Positions 8,390 through 15,785 of a DNA stretch of 28,819 nucleotides are shown here, piece after piece; position 1 is the first letter of the stretch; each line of letters opens with the position of its first letter. The notes under the pieces are model-generated. The model searched no databases. It saw only the letters and a list, made by a program, of their open reading frames with translations, and was not told where the DNA came from. Source of the DNA: Anaerolineaceae bacterium UBA6105. GTDB taxonomy: Bacteria > Chloroflexota > Anaerolineae > Anaerolineales > Anaerolineaceae. The stretch is from the NCBI GenBank assembly GCA_002423495.1, contig DIWN01000094.1, positions 1-28,819 of the forward strand, given 5' to 3'. A program made the translations under genes and the position numbers.

Positions 8390-11300
8390 CTACCCGCCGA
8401 AGGCGCGGTCGGTCAGGCTGGTGCCGACGTTGAAGTACTGCGCGTCGGGATGGTGCAGGATGATCGCCGCAGTGGATTGCTCCGGAATCAACTGATAGGC
8501 TGAGGTCAGGTTCATGCCAAGTTCTTCTTCAGCAGGCAGCAGATCGAAAACTTTGCGGTGGTCCTCCAACTCCGGAATGGACGGATAACCCCAGGAATAA
8601 CGCAGCCCCTGTTCGGGTGTCAGGTTGAGTTCACGGCGGATTTGCTTGTGCAGGTAATCCGCGGTCGCCTCAGCCAGCTGCACCGCCAGACCATGGAAGA
8701 AGAAACCTTCCGAGTATTCCGCTGCCGCGTCCAACGCTTCAAAGCGCTCTGTAGCCTCTTTGCCAACCGTCACCACCTGCAGCGCAACCACATCCAACAC
8801 GCCCGAACTGAGCGGCATGAAGTAGTCCGCCAGGCAGAGTTGTTTGCCAGCAGGTTGGCGCGGGAAGGTAAAACGGGTCAATTCGCGCAGATCTTTGCCA
8901 ATGGACTCCGGGTCAAAGACGATCAGGTCATTCCCATCGGATGCCGCTGGCCAGTAGCCATAGACCGCCTGGGGTTTGTACCAGCCTTCCTCAGCCGCCC
9001 GTGCCAGCATGCGCAGCCTGCGAATATCGAACTCCGCCTGCATTTTTTCCCATTCTTCGCCCTTCAGTCCTGTGCCGCCCCAATTCATGCGGTAGAGGGA
9101 TTTCAGGTCGAGATGGGTTGCCACAATATGCAAAGGCAAATCGCGCACCACTCGCGCTCCCCACCTGGCGACCTCAGGGATAGCGGCTGCCGGTTTGACA
9201 GTCGTGATAATTTCCGGGGAGGATGCCTGACGCTCGGGTTTCTTCTTTCCAAATTCCTGGTCAGCTTTTTCTTTAACCGTCGCCAGCAGAGTTTCCTTGC
9301 GGGCAGGGTCCGAGAGTTGATCCATCACATTCAAACCCTCAAAGGCGTCTTTACAGTAGAAAACGCCGCCCCGGTAATATTCCCCGCTTTCGGTCCGCAG
9401 GATGCGCCGCCCAAAAGCCGGATTGATGGCCGCTCCGCCGATCAAGACGGGGATGTCCAAATCACGCCGCTGCAGTTCATTGATGATTAAGGACATCTGC
9501 TTGCTGGTGGAGACCAGCAGCGCGCTCAGACCAATCGCGCTCGCTTTTTGGGCAACCGCTGCGGAGATGATCGTCTCCATTGGCACCTGTTTGCCCAGGT
9601 CAACTACTTCGTATCCGTTGTTCGAAAGGATCGTGCGCACCAGGTTCTTGCCGATATCGTGCACGTCTCCGAAAACGGTCGCGAGCACCAGCTTGCCCTT
9701 GGAGAGCCCTTCCTGTTTGTCCAGGTAATTCTCAAGGTGGTTAACAGCCTTTTTCATGACTTCCGCGGACTGTAAAACAAAGGGCAGGATCAGATCCCCC
9801 GCGCCAAAGCGATCCCCAACTTCTTTCATTGCAGGCAGTAAAACTTCGTTGAGGATTTTTACCGCAACGACACCCTGCGCTTGGTCGGATTGCTCCTCGA
9901 GAATAGCGTCGATGTCCTCTTCGATGCCAGCCTTGTGCCGGCGCAAAACTTTCTGGAATAACCTCTCGCTGTTGGTCAGATCTTCAAATGGGTCTGCCTT
10001 TGTGGACTGGTCATCCTCGCTGGTCACGACGGAATCGAAATAAGCAATAAAGTCAGGAAGTGCCGCGTCTGAGCGGTCAAAGATCAGGTTTTCTGCCAGC
10101 TCGCGTTCGTTGGCAGGGATTTCAACGTAGGGCTTGACCTGCGCGGGGTTAACGATAGCCATGTCGAGCCCGGCCTCAACCGCATGATGCAGGAAAACGC
10201 TGTTGAGCACCTTGCGCGAAGCGGGAGAAAAACCAAACGAGACGTTGCTGACCCCCAGGGATGTGTGCACACCCGGCAGTTCTTTTTTAATCAGGCGAAT
10301 GCCTTCAAGGGTCTGGATGGCAGAATCGCGGTAGATTTCTTCACCGGTGGAAAGGGTGAAGGTCAGGTCATCGATAACAATATCTTCAGGGCGCAGATCG
10401 TACTCTGCTGCCAGCTCCACCAGGCGGCGCGCGATCTGAAGCTTGCCTTCAGCAGTCTTTGCCATGCCTTCTTCGTCAATGGTCAATGCCATCACAGCCG
10501 CGCTGTGCTGACGTGCCAGGGCAAAAATTCGGCGGGGTTTGGCGTCGCCAGCCTCAAAGTTTGTAGAGTTGATCAGGCAGCGCCCTGGAGCGGTCTGAAG
10601 GGCAACTTCGACCACATCGGGTTCAGTCGTATCGATCACCAGCGGCACCGGCACTTCCAGCGTCAGGCGCTTTACCAAGTGGCGCATCATTTCTGCTTCG
10701 TCACTGCGTTCAGTGACAGCCACGCTGACGTCGAGCGCGTGCGCGCCAAAGTCCACCTGGTCGCGCGCGATCTGGAGCATGCCATCGTAGTCTTCCGACA
10801 GGAGCAGGCGCTTGAAGGCACGGGAACCCTGGGCATTGAGCCGCTCGCCAATCATAAATGGAGCAGGTTCCTGTTCAATGGCAACTGCCTGAACCGAAGA
10901 AGCCAGCGAGGCAAAAGACTCCGGCTCGATTTTTGCTAGGGTGGTGTCGGTCAATTTTTGGCTCAGTGCAAGGATGTGGGCCGGCGTGGTGCCGCAGCAG
11001 CCCCCCACAACCCGAACGCCATAACGGCTGACATATTCAGCCATGGCGGTCGAGAACTCTTCCGCCTGCATCGGGTAAACCGCCTCGCCATCCACGTTCA
11101 TTGGCAAGCCAGCGTTGGGGATGCAGGAAATGGGTAATTGCGAGCGCTCGCTCAGGTAGGAGATTGCTCCGCGCATGTGCTCGGGACCGGTAGAACAGTT
11201 CAGCCCCACCAAATTCACGCCCATGCCTTCCAAAATCGAGAGTACAGCAGTGATATCCGTGCCCAGCAGCATTTTGCCGTTCACATCCAGTGTGACCTGT

Positions 11301-11905
11301 GCCTGGATGGGTATCCTGACGCCTTCGTCTTCGAAAGCCAGGTGAATGCCATGAATAACGGCTTTGACCTCAAGGATGTCGTTGGAGGTTTCGATCAACA
11401 ACAGATCCACGCCGCCCTGGATCAGCCCGCGGGCTTGCTCGCGGAAAATATCACTGAGTTCGTCGTAAGTGATGTCCGACATTTCAGGATCACTGGTGGA
11501 AATGAGTTTTCCCGAGGGTCCGATGGAACCGGCGACGAAGCGAGGTTTATCGGGAGTGGAAAATTCATCCGCGGCTTTACGGGCGATCTGTGCCGCAGCA
11601 AAATTGATCTCGTGGGTTTTATCGGCTAGGCCATAGTCAGCCAGAGTCAGGCGGTTAGCCCGGAAACTGTCGGTCTCAACCACGTCAGCGCCAGCTTCAA
11701 GGTAAGCCCTGTGAACTCTGGCAACGGTCTCAGGCGAGGAAATTGTTAGATAGTCGTTACACCCCAGGTAACGCTCGCCGCCAAAATCTGCAGCGGTCAA
11801 ATTCTGCAGCTGCAGCATGGTGCCCATCGCGCCGTCAAAGAGCAGCACACGCTTGTCGAGCTCGCGGAGATAAGCATCTCTATTTATCAGTTTTTTAGCT
11901 GTCAT
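8390..11905 (-). CDS. metH: Cobalamin-dependent methionine synthase
   Basis: Transfers the methyl group of 5-methyltetrahydrofolate to homocysteine through protein-bound cobalamin. The protein is 1171 aa and has all four modules: the homocysteine/zinc domain (about 1-330) with the paired zinc cysteines C303-C304 in VGGCCGTTP; the pterin domain (about 350-620) beginning FMIGERLNAQGS; the cobalamin cap and Rossmann domains with GDVHDIGKN, where H749 is the lower axial cobalt ligand; and the SAM-dependent reactivation domain (about 900-1171) with SWGYPSIPELEDHRK. The ATG at 11905 has AAGGTG at a good distance; an in-frame GTG at 11914 is a weaker choice. A promoter, a palindrome and an intrinsic terminator directly upstream suggest control by premature termination. 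Confidence 0.97.
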   Translation of the reverse strand: MTAKKLINRDAYLRELDKRVLLFDGAMGTMLQLQNLTAADFGGERYLGCNDYLTISSPETVARVHRAYLEAGADVVETDSFRANRLTLADYGLADKTHEINFAAAQIARKAADEFSTPDKPRFVAGSIGPSGKLISTSDPEMSDITYDELSDIFREQARGLIQGGVDLLLIETSNDILEVKAVIHGIHLAFEDEGVRIPIQAQVTLDVNGKMLLGTDITAVLSILEGMGVNLVGLNCSTGPEHMRGAISYLSERSQLPISCIPNAGLPMNVDGEAVYPMQAEEFSTAMAEYVSRYGVRVVGGCCGTTPAHILALSQKLTDTTLAKIEPESFASLASSVQAVAIEQEPAPFMIGERLNAQGSRAFKRLLLSEDYDGMLQIARDQVDFGAHALDVSVAVTERSDEAEMMRHLVKRLTLEVPVPLVIDTTEPDVVEVALQTAPGRCLINSTNFEAGDAKPRRIFALARQHSAAVMALTIDEEGMAKTAEGKLQIARRLVELAAEYDLRPEDIVIDDLTFTLSTGEEIYRDSAIQTLEGIRLIKKELPGVHTSLGVSNVSFGFSPASRKVLNSVFLHHAVEAGLDMAIVNPAQVKPYVEIPANERELAENLIFDRSDAALPDFIAYFDSVVTSEDDQSTKADPFEDLTNSERLFQKVLRRHKAGIEEDIDAILEEQSDQAQGVVAVKILNEVLLPAMKEVGDRFGAGDLILPFVLQSAEVMKKAVNHLENYLDKQEGLSKGKLVLATVFGDVHDIGKNLVRTILSNNGYEVVDLGKQVPMETIISAAVAQKASAIGLSALLVSTSKQMSLIINELQRRDLDIPVLIGGAAINPAFGRRILRTESGEYYRGGVFYCKDAFEGLNVMDQLSDPARKETLLATVKEKADQEFGKKKPERQASSPEIITTVKPAAAIPEVARWGARVVRDLPLHIVATHLDLKSLYRMNWGGTGLKGEEWEKMQAEFDIRRLRMLARAAEEGWYKPQAVYGYWPAASDGNDLIVFDPESIGKDLRELTRFTFPRQPAGKQLCLADYFMPLSSGVLDVVALQVVTVGKEATERFEALDAAAEYSEGFFFHGLAVQLAEATADYLHKQIRRELNLTPEQGLRYSWGYPSIPELEDHRKVFDLLPAEEELGMNLTSAYQLIPEQSTAAIILHHPDAQYFNVGTSLTDRAFGG

Positions 11906-11918
11906 AGTTGTCACCTTA

Positions 11919-11943
11919 CAAAAAATACCTCACCTGGAGGTAT
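11919..11943 (-). terminator. Intrinsic terminator in the metH leader
   Basis: On the minus strand ATACCTC (11943-11937), loop CAGGT and GAGGTAT (11931-11925) form a 7-bp stem followed at once by six Ts. The metH ribosome site AAGGTG follows within a few bases and the ATG is at 11905. A terminator in this position, between a promoter and its own gene, is the usual arrangement of a transcription attenuator. Confidence 0.7.
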
Positions 11944-11966
11944 CCCTTCGCAGTCTGTTTCATCCA

Positions 11967-11989
11967 TCTCTTATGCCAGGCATAAGAGA
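11967..11989 (-). promoter_or_regulatory. Palindrome in the metH leader (operator or RNA hairpin)
   Basis: A 9-bp inverted repeat (TCTCTTATG / CATAAGAGA) around CCTGG, lying about 11 to 33 bases after the predicted metH transcription start. As RNA it forms a stable hairpin whose loop CCUGG is complementary to CCAGG in the terminator loop. As DNA it could be the binding site of a dimeric repressor. It matches no riboswitch that I recognise. Confidence 0.5.
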
Positions 11990-12006
11990 GATTAACGAGT
12001 AAATCG

Positions 12007-12035
12007 AGTGTATCATATTTAGGAATGACGTTCAA
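12007..12035 (-). promoter_or_regulatory. metH promoter
   Basis: On the minus strand TTGAAC (12035-12030) and TACACT (12012-12007) are separated by exactly 17 bases, with a TGA just before the -10 box. Transcription would start near 12000, leaving a leader of about 95 bases before metH. Confidence 0.5.
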
Positions 12036-12080
12036 ATTATTTTGCGTGGTTATTAAAAGGTAGAACGAGACGAAGTGCCC

Positions 12081-12254
12081 GTAGGGCGAGATTGGAAGCA
12101 GTACACAACTCATCATACAGAGACCTTGGTGTGCTTCCAATCCGCCATCACGATACCTAATAAATCTTGCTATCCGGCTTCCCATCTGCGGCGGATTGAG
12201 GGCACGATACGCTTGTCCATCATATCGCTTCCGGTGCCCTCAATCTCGCCCTAC
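12081..12254. repeat. Twin-hairpin repeat element with 14-bp inverted ends
   Basis: The ends GTAGGGCGAGATTG (12081-12094) and CAATCTCGCCCTAC (12241-12254) are perfect inverted repeats. Inside are two hairpins: 12085-12106 pairs with 12129-12146 around GATTGGAAGCA/TGCTTCCAATC, and 12189-12204 pairs with 12233-12250 around GATTGAGGGCAC/GTGCCCTCAATC. All four arms share a GGCG(A)GATTG base. There is no coding capacity. It resembles a paired REP-like or MITE-like unit; neither a transposase nor a clear target duplication is visible. Confidence 0.7.
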
Positions 12255-12293
12255 AAAAAAATCATCTGTGCAGCTTTCTGCGACGATCAGGTT

Positions 12294-12691
12294 TCAACGC
12301 AAGGCAATTTTTATGTCCACCACCGGGGTGCCGTGGACTGCCTCCATATCGCGCAAGTGCAAACGGTTTGCCTGAACTGCCAGCACTTCCACCTGGTGAA
12401 CCCCGATTGGATTCGGGCGGTGGGGCGAACGGGTGCCAAACACACCCTTGGGCGGCAACTGGTGATTGCCGTGCGGTGGAAGTTTAACGGCCAGCGTTCC
12501 GCAAATTGCAGCCACGTTAACACCAGAAGTTGATCGCCAGCCTGGATGCCATCCAAGCCATCCGAAAATTCAGGTCCCAAAACCAACCAGGCTTCCTGCC
12601 CGGAACCCACACCCTGGGAGGGAGCCTTCTCCACTTGAGTCAGGTCTGATTCGATCCACCCGATCACTTTCAGTTGATATTCTTCCGCCAT
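12294..12691 (-). pseudogene. trmO: Frameshifted TrmO (TsaA/UPF0066) tRNA methyltransferase gene
   Basis: TrmO methylates N6 of t6A37 in certain tRNAs using SAM. The N-terminal part starts at ATG 12691 behind a strong GGAGG site and reads MAEEYQLKVIGWIES, then a region ending LTWLQFAER. The signature GVFGTRSPHRPNPIG and the tail DMEAVHGTPVVDIK lie in a different minus-strand frame that ends at the TGA at 12294. The frames switch at about 12488-12502. Total length is 398 bases, one short of 133 codons, so a single missing base would restore a protein of about 132 aa, the short TrmO size. It may be a real inactivating mutation, a sequencing error or, less likely, programmed frameshifting. No slippery heptamer is obvious. 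Confidence 0.8.
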
Positions 12692-12753
12692 TTTCCTCCA
12701 AATAAACAATCTTATTATCAAATCATACCCCTTTAACGAGGGGAGAAATAAAG

Positions 12754-12759
12754 TATAAT
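12754..12759 (+). promoter_or_regulatory. -10 box 6 bases before the membrane-protein start
   Basis: A perfect TATAAT lies 6 bases before the ATG at 12766. Transcription would begin at or beside the start codon, implying a leaderless mRNA. No Shine-Dalgarno is present between them and the -35 region is weak (TTTAAC at about 12732). Confidence 0.5.
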
Positions 12760-12765
12760 CTCAGC

Positions 12766-13179
12766 ATGGAAGAAAACCAAAATCAGCCCATTCCCTTCAA
12801 ATTCTATTTGCCAGGCATGTTGGTGCTGGTGATTCTCGGAGCAATCGGGATCGCGCTGATCCTGACCATGACATTGCCCACCATCGGACCACGCTGGTTA
12901 TTTTTCTTCTTCATGGTTGTTTTCGTGACAGGTTTATTTCTGCCCTTCACCTGGTTTTTGAACCTGCGCTTTCCCTCCAGCCCCTTTGCTGCACCCCAGG
13001 TGATCATCCGCCAGGCGGCCTGGTTTGGCATCTTTGCCGCCTTATTGATCTGGCTGCAGATGGGTCGGGTGCTGACGGTGCCCCTGGGATTCATCCTGGC
13101 AGCAGCCTTGTTCCTGGTGGAGTTTCTGATCAGGCTCTGGGAACGCAGCCGCTGGAAGCCTAACCCACAAAGCTATTGA
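12766..13179 (+). CDS. Small four-helix membrane protein of unknown function
   Basis: A 137-aa hydrophobic protein that I do not recognise as a named family. Four transmembrane segments are predicted by eye at about 15-37, 43-65, 80-99 and 104-124, with a short polar N-terminus and a basic C-terminus (RLWERSRWKPNPQSY). No catalytic motif is visible. The stop codon lies 2 bases before the preferred selA ATG, or overlaps a TTG alternative start of selA, so the two genes are transcribed together. That linkage does not reveal a role. The mRNA is probably leaderless because TATAAT lies only 6 bases upstream of the start codon. Confidence 0.75.
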   Translation: MEENQNQPIPFKFYLPGMLVLVILGAIGIALILTMTLPTIGPRWLFFFFMVVFVTGLFLPFTWFLNLRFPSSPFAAPQVIIRQAAWFGIFAALLIWLQMGRVLTVPLGFILAAALFLVEFLIRLWERSRWKPNPQSY

Positions 13180-13181
13180 TC

Positions 13182-14549
13182 ATGGTCTCCCTTCGCGACA
13201 TCCCCTCGGTAGATCAGATTCTCAAACACCCCCGCACCGAGCAGCTTTTGGGGTCCTATGGACATGCCTGGACCGTCTCAGCCATTCGCCAGCTTCAGGA
13301 TGACCTGCGCCAAAGCCTGCCAAATTTAACGCAAATGCCAACGGATGATGAGCTTTTGGACGCTCTCGGATCGCTTCTTCAAAAACAATCCCGGCCGTCT
13401 TTGCGGGCCGTGATCAACGCCACCGGGGTGCTGCTGCACACCAATCTCGGGCGCGCGCCGCTTTCACGCGCTGCGCTGGCAGCTGTTGAAAGCGTTGCTG
13501 GTGGCTACTCCACGCTTGAATTTGACCTCGCCAAAGGCAAACGCGGCAAGCGCGACGTTCACGCCAGCGATTTGCTGACCCGTCTGACTGGCGGCGAAAG
13601 CGCCCTGGTGGTCAACAACAATGCCGGGGCAGTATTGCTTGCGCTCAGCGCATTGGCAAAAGGTAAGAAGGTAACCATTTCGCGCTCGGAGTTAGTAGAA
13701 ATTGGCGGCGGCTTTCGCATTCCGGATGTTATGAAGCAGTCCGGCGCCAAATTGCTCGAGGTCGGCACCACCAACCGCGTGCGCCTCTCAGATTTTGAAC
13801 AGGCGATCGCCGAAGGTGCCAGCATGCTGCTCGTGGCGCACCAATCCAATTTCAAAATCATCGGCTTCACCGAAGAACCCGCCCTCGAGGACCTTGCCAA
13901 ATTGGCTCACCAGCACAATCTGCCCCTGATGGTGGATCTTGGCTCCGGCGCCTTTCTGGACACAGAAAAATACGGTCTGGCACACGAACCCACCGTGCAG
14001 GAAGTGCTCGCCAAAGGAGCGGATCTGGTTTGCTTCTCGGGCGATAAGCTGCTGGGCGGTCCCCAGGCCGGCATTCTGATAGGGCAAAACGACCTGCTCA
14101 CCAAGATCCGCCGCCATCCGCTCTATCGCGCGGTCCGCGCGGACAAGCTCTGCCTGGCGGCGCTTTCGGCCACGATTGAGCTATATCTCAAAGGCAAAGC
14201 CGAGCAGGAGATCCCGCTCTACATGATGCTCTCCCGCTCGCTTGAAGATCTGACCGAACAGGTGCATACATGGATCGATCATCTCGAGGCTGGCAGCGCA
14301 TTGGAAGGGCTTTCCACTGTTGGGGGCGGCAGCCTGCCCGGAGAAACTCTGCCCACCTGCCTGCTCGCGCTGAATGTAAAATCCCCGGCAAAAGTTGCCG
14401 CGCGGCTGCGCGAAGCTGAACCGCCGATCATCGCCAGAGTTCAGGATGATCTGCTGCTGATCGACCCGCGCAGCGTCCTCCCCTGGCAGGAAGAAAACCT
14501 GCTAAAAGGCTTAAAATCAATTGGAAAACTATTCGAGGTACAAAAATGA
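13182..14549 (+). CDS. selA: L-seryl-tRNA(Sec) selenium transferase
   Basis: SelA converts seryl-tRNA(Sec) to selenocysteinyl-tRNA(Sec) with selenophosphate, using pyridoxal phosphate. The 455-aa protein aligns along its whole length with known SelA: the N-terminal region SVDQILKHPR, then INATGVLLHTNLGRAPLS, VVNNNAGAVLL, ELVEIGGGFRIPDVM, EVGTTNR, and FSGDKLLGGPQAG with the PLP lysine at K289. The ATG at 13182 is chosen; a TTG at 13176 would overlap the upstream stop. Neither has a strong ribosome site, so translation is probably coupled. The stop overlaps the next start (ATGA). The usual partners selB, selD and tRNA-Sec are not in the window, and no selenoprotein was recognised. Confidence 0.95.
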   Translation: MVSLRDIPSVDQILKHPRTEQLLGSYGHAWTVSAIRQLQDDLRQSLPNLTQMPTDDELLDALGSLLQKQSRPSLRAVINATGVLLHTNLGRAPLSRAALAAVESVAGGYSTLEFDLAKGKRGKRDVHASDLLTRLTGGESALVVNNNAGAVLLALSALAKGKKVTISRSELVEIGGGFRIPDVMKQSGAKLLEVGTTNRVRLSDFEQAIAEGASMLLVAHQSNFKIIGFTEEPALEDLAKLAHQHNLPLMVDLGSGAFLDTEKYGLAHEPTVQEVLAKGADLVCFSGDKLLGGPQAGILIGQNDLLTKIRRHPLYRAVRADKLCLAALSATIELYLKGKAEQEIPLYMMLSRSLEDLTEQVHTWIDHLEAGSALEGLSTVGGGSLPGETLPTCLLALNVKSPAKVAARLREAEPPIIARVQDDLLLIDPRSVLPWQEENLLKGLKSIGKLFEVQK

Positions 14550-15784
14550 AACAGGATTTGGATCAACTTATCAGCAAATACGGCGCGGATGCTCTATGGA
14601 TCACTGGTGCGGCGCAGCATAACCCTGCCATGGTGTATCTGACCGGCGGCGCGCATGTTACCGGCGCTGATCTATTCATTCGCCCCGGGCAAAAGTCTGT
14701 GCTCTGCCACGGCATGATGGAACGGGATGAAGCTGCCAAAACAGGTTACGAGCTGCTTAGTTACGCCAAATTCCCGATGCAGGCTTATCTCGAGCAAGCC
14801 CAAGGCGATTTGTTGGAAGCTTCCGCGCTCCGATACGCGGATATCCTCAAGGAAATCGGATTGACAGAAGGCACAGTGTTGCTGTATGGCATGGTTGAGT
14901 TTGGTCAGCAGTTTGCGCTGATGCAGCGCCTGGCGGACTTGATGCCCGGGCTGCGATTGAGCGGGGATTTCGACGGCAGCATTATGCTCGAAGCCCGCGC
15001 AACCAAAAGCGCTGACGAGCTGGCTCGCATCCGGCACATGGGGCAGGTTACAACCGGCGTTGTAAAACGCACCCAGGATTTTCTGACCGCTCATAAGGTG
15101 CAGGGTGAGACTCTGATTAAAGAGGATGGCAGTCCCCTGACGATTGGCGATGTCAAGGGGCAGATCAATCTATGGCTGGCAGAAGCCGGCGCCGAGAACC
15201 CCGAAGACACCATTTTTGCCATCGGTCGCGATGCGGGGGTGCCGCATAGCGGCGGTACGCCCTCGGACCCCATCAGGCTCGGAAAGACAATTGTTTTTGA
15301 TATTTTCCCCTGCGAAGCCGGTGGAGGATATTTTTATGACTTCACACGCACCTGGTGCCTTGGCTACGCCCCCGAGGAGGTTCAAAAAGCCTATGACCAG
15401 GTGAAGTCAGTGTATGCGCAGATTGTGACGGAACTTGAAAATGACGTTAACCCATCGCGCTACCAGGCACGTACTTGTGAGCTGTTTGAGGGCATGGGAC
15501 ATGAAACCATCCGCCAAGACCCGCAAATTACACAAGGGTACATCCACAGCCTCGGTCACGGATTGGGTTTGAATGTGCACGAGAAGCCCTGGTTTGGGCG
15601 TGAAAAAGACCCGAGCAATCTCTTGCATGTTGGATCAGTTTTCACGATTGAGCCCGGTTTGTATTATCCGGATCGCGGTTACGGCATCCGCCTGGAAGAC
15701 ACCTGGTTTGTCCGCGAAGACGGCAGCTTTGAAAAATTCGTGGAGTTTCCAATGGAATTGGTTTTACCAATGAGAGGATCTTAA
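14546..15784 (+). CDS. M24-family metallopeptidase (Xaa-Pro aminopeptidase/dipeptidase-like)
   Basis: A 412-aa pita-bread peptidase, predicted cytoplasmic, that would cleave peptide bonds next to proline. The N-terminal creatinase-like domain (about 1-150) precedes the catalytic domain. All five dinuclear metal ligands are present: D252 in VFDIFP, D265 in FYDFTR, H338 in LGHGLG, E369 in TIEPGL and E384 in RLEDT. The GHGLGLNVHE context is typical of PepP/PepQ-like enzymes; the choice between aminopeptidase and dipeptidase cannot be made from sequence alone. It overlaps selA by 4 bases and ends 1 base before tsaD, so it belongs to the same transcript. Confidence 0.9.
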   Translation: MKQDLDQLISKYGADALWITGAAQHNPAMVYLTGGAHVTGADLFIRPGQKSVLCHGMMERDEAAKTGYELLSYAKFPMQAYLEQAQGDLLEASALRYADILKEIGLTEGTVLLYGMVEFGQQFALMQRLADLMPGLRLSGDFDGSIMLEARATKSADELARIRHMGQVTTGVVKRTQDFLTAHKVQGETLIKEDGSPLTIGDVKGQINLWLAEAGAENPEDTIFAIGRDAGVPHSGGTPSDPIRLGKTIVFDIFPCEAGGGYFYDFTRTWCLGYAPEEVQKAYDQVKSVYAQIVTELENDVNPSRYQARTCELFEGMGHETIRQDPQITQGYIHSLGHGLGLNVHEKPWFGREKDPSNLLHVGSVFTIEPGLYYPDRGYGIRLEDTWFVREDGSFEKFVEFPMELVLPMRGS

Positions 15785-15785
15785 T

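Noticed and set aside
8558..10939. Long plus-strand ORFs (310 and 251 codons) opposite metH
   Set aside because: They are antisense to well-conserved metH domains, with no promoter or ribosome site, and low-quality, His- and Arg-rich translations.
11906..12035. Known cobalamin or SAM riboswitch upstream of metH
   Set aside because: The leader is too short for a cobalamin riboswitch and has no B12-box; the conserved SAM-I and SAH aptamer cores were not found. Only an unassigned attenuator-like structure is supported.
12075..12533. Plus-strand ORF of 152 codons
   Set aside because: It runs across the twin-hairpin element and antisense to the trmO signature region, so it is not a gene.
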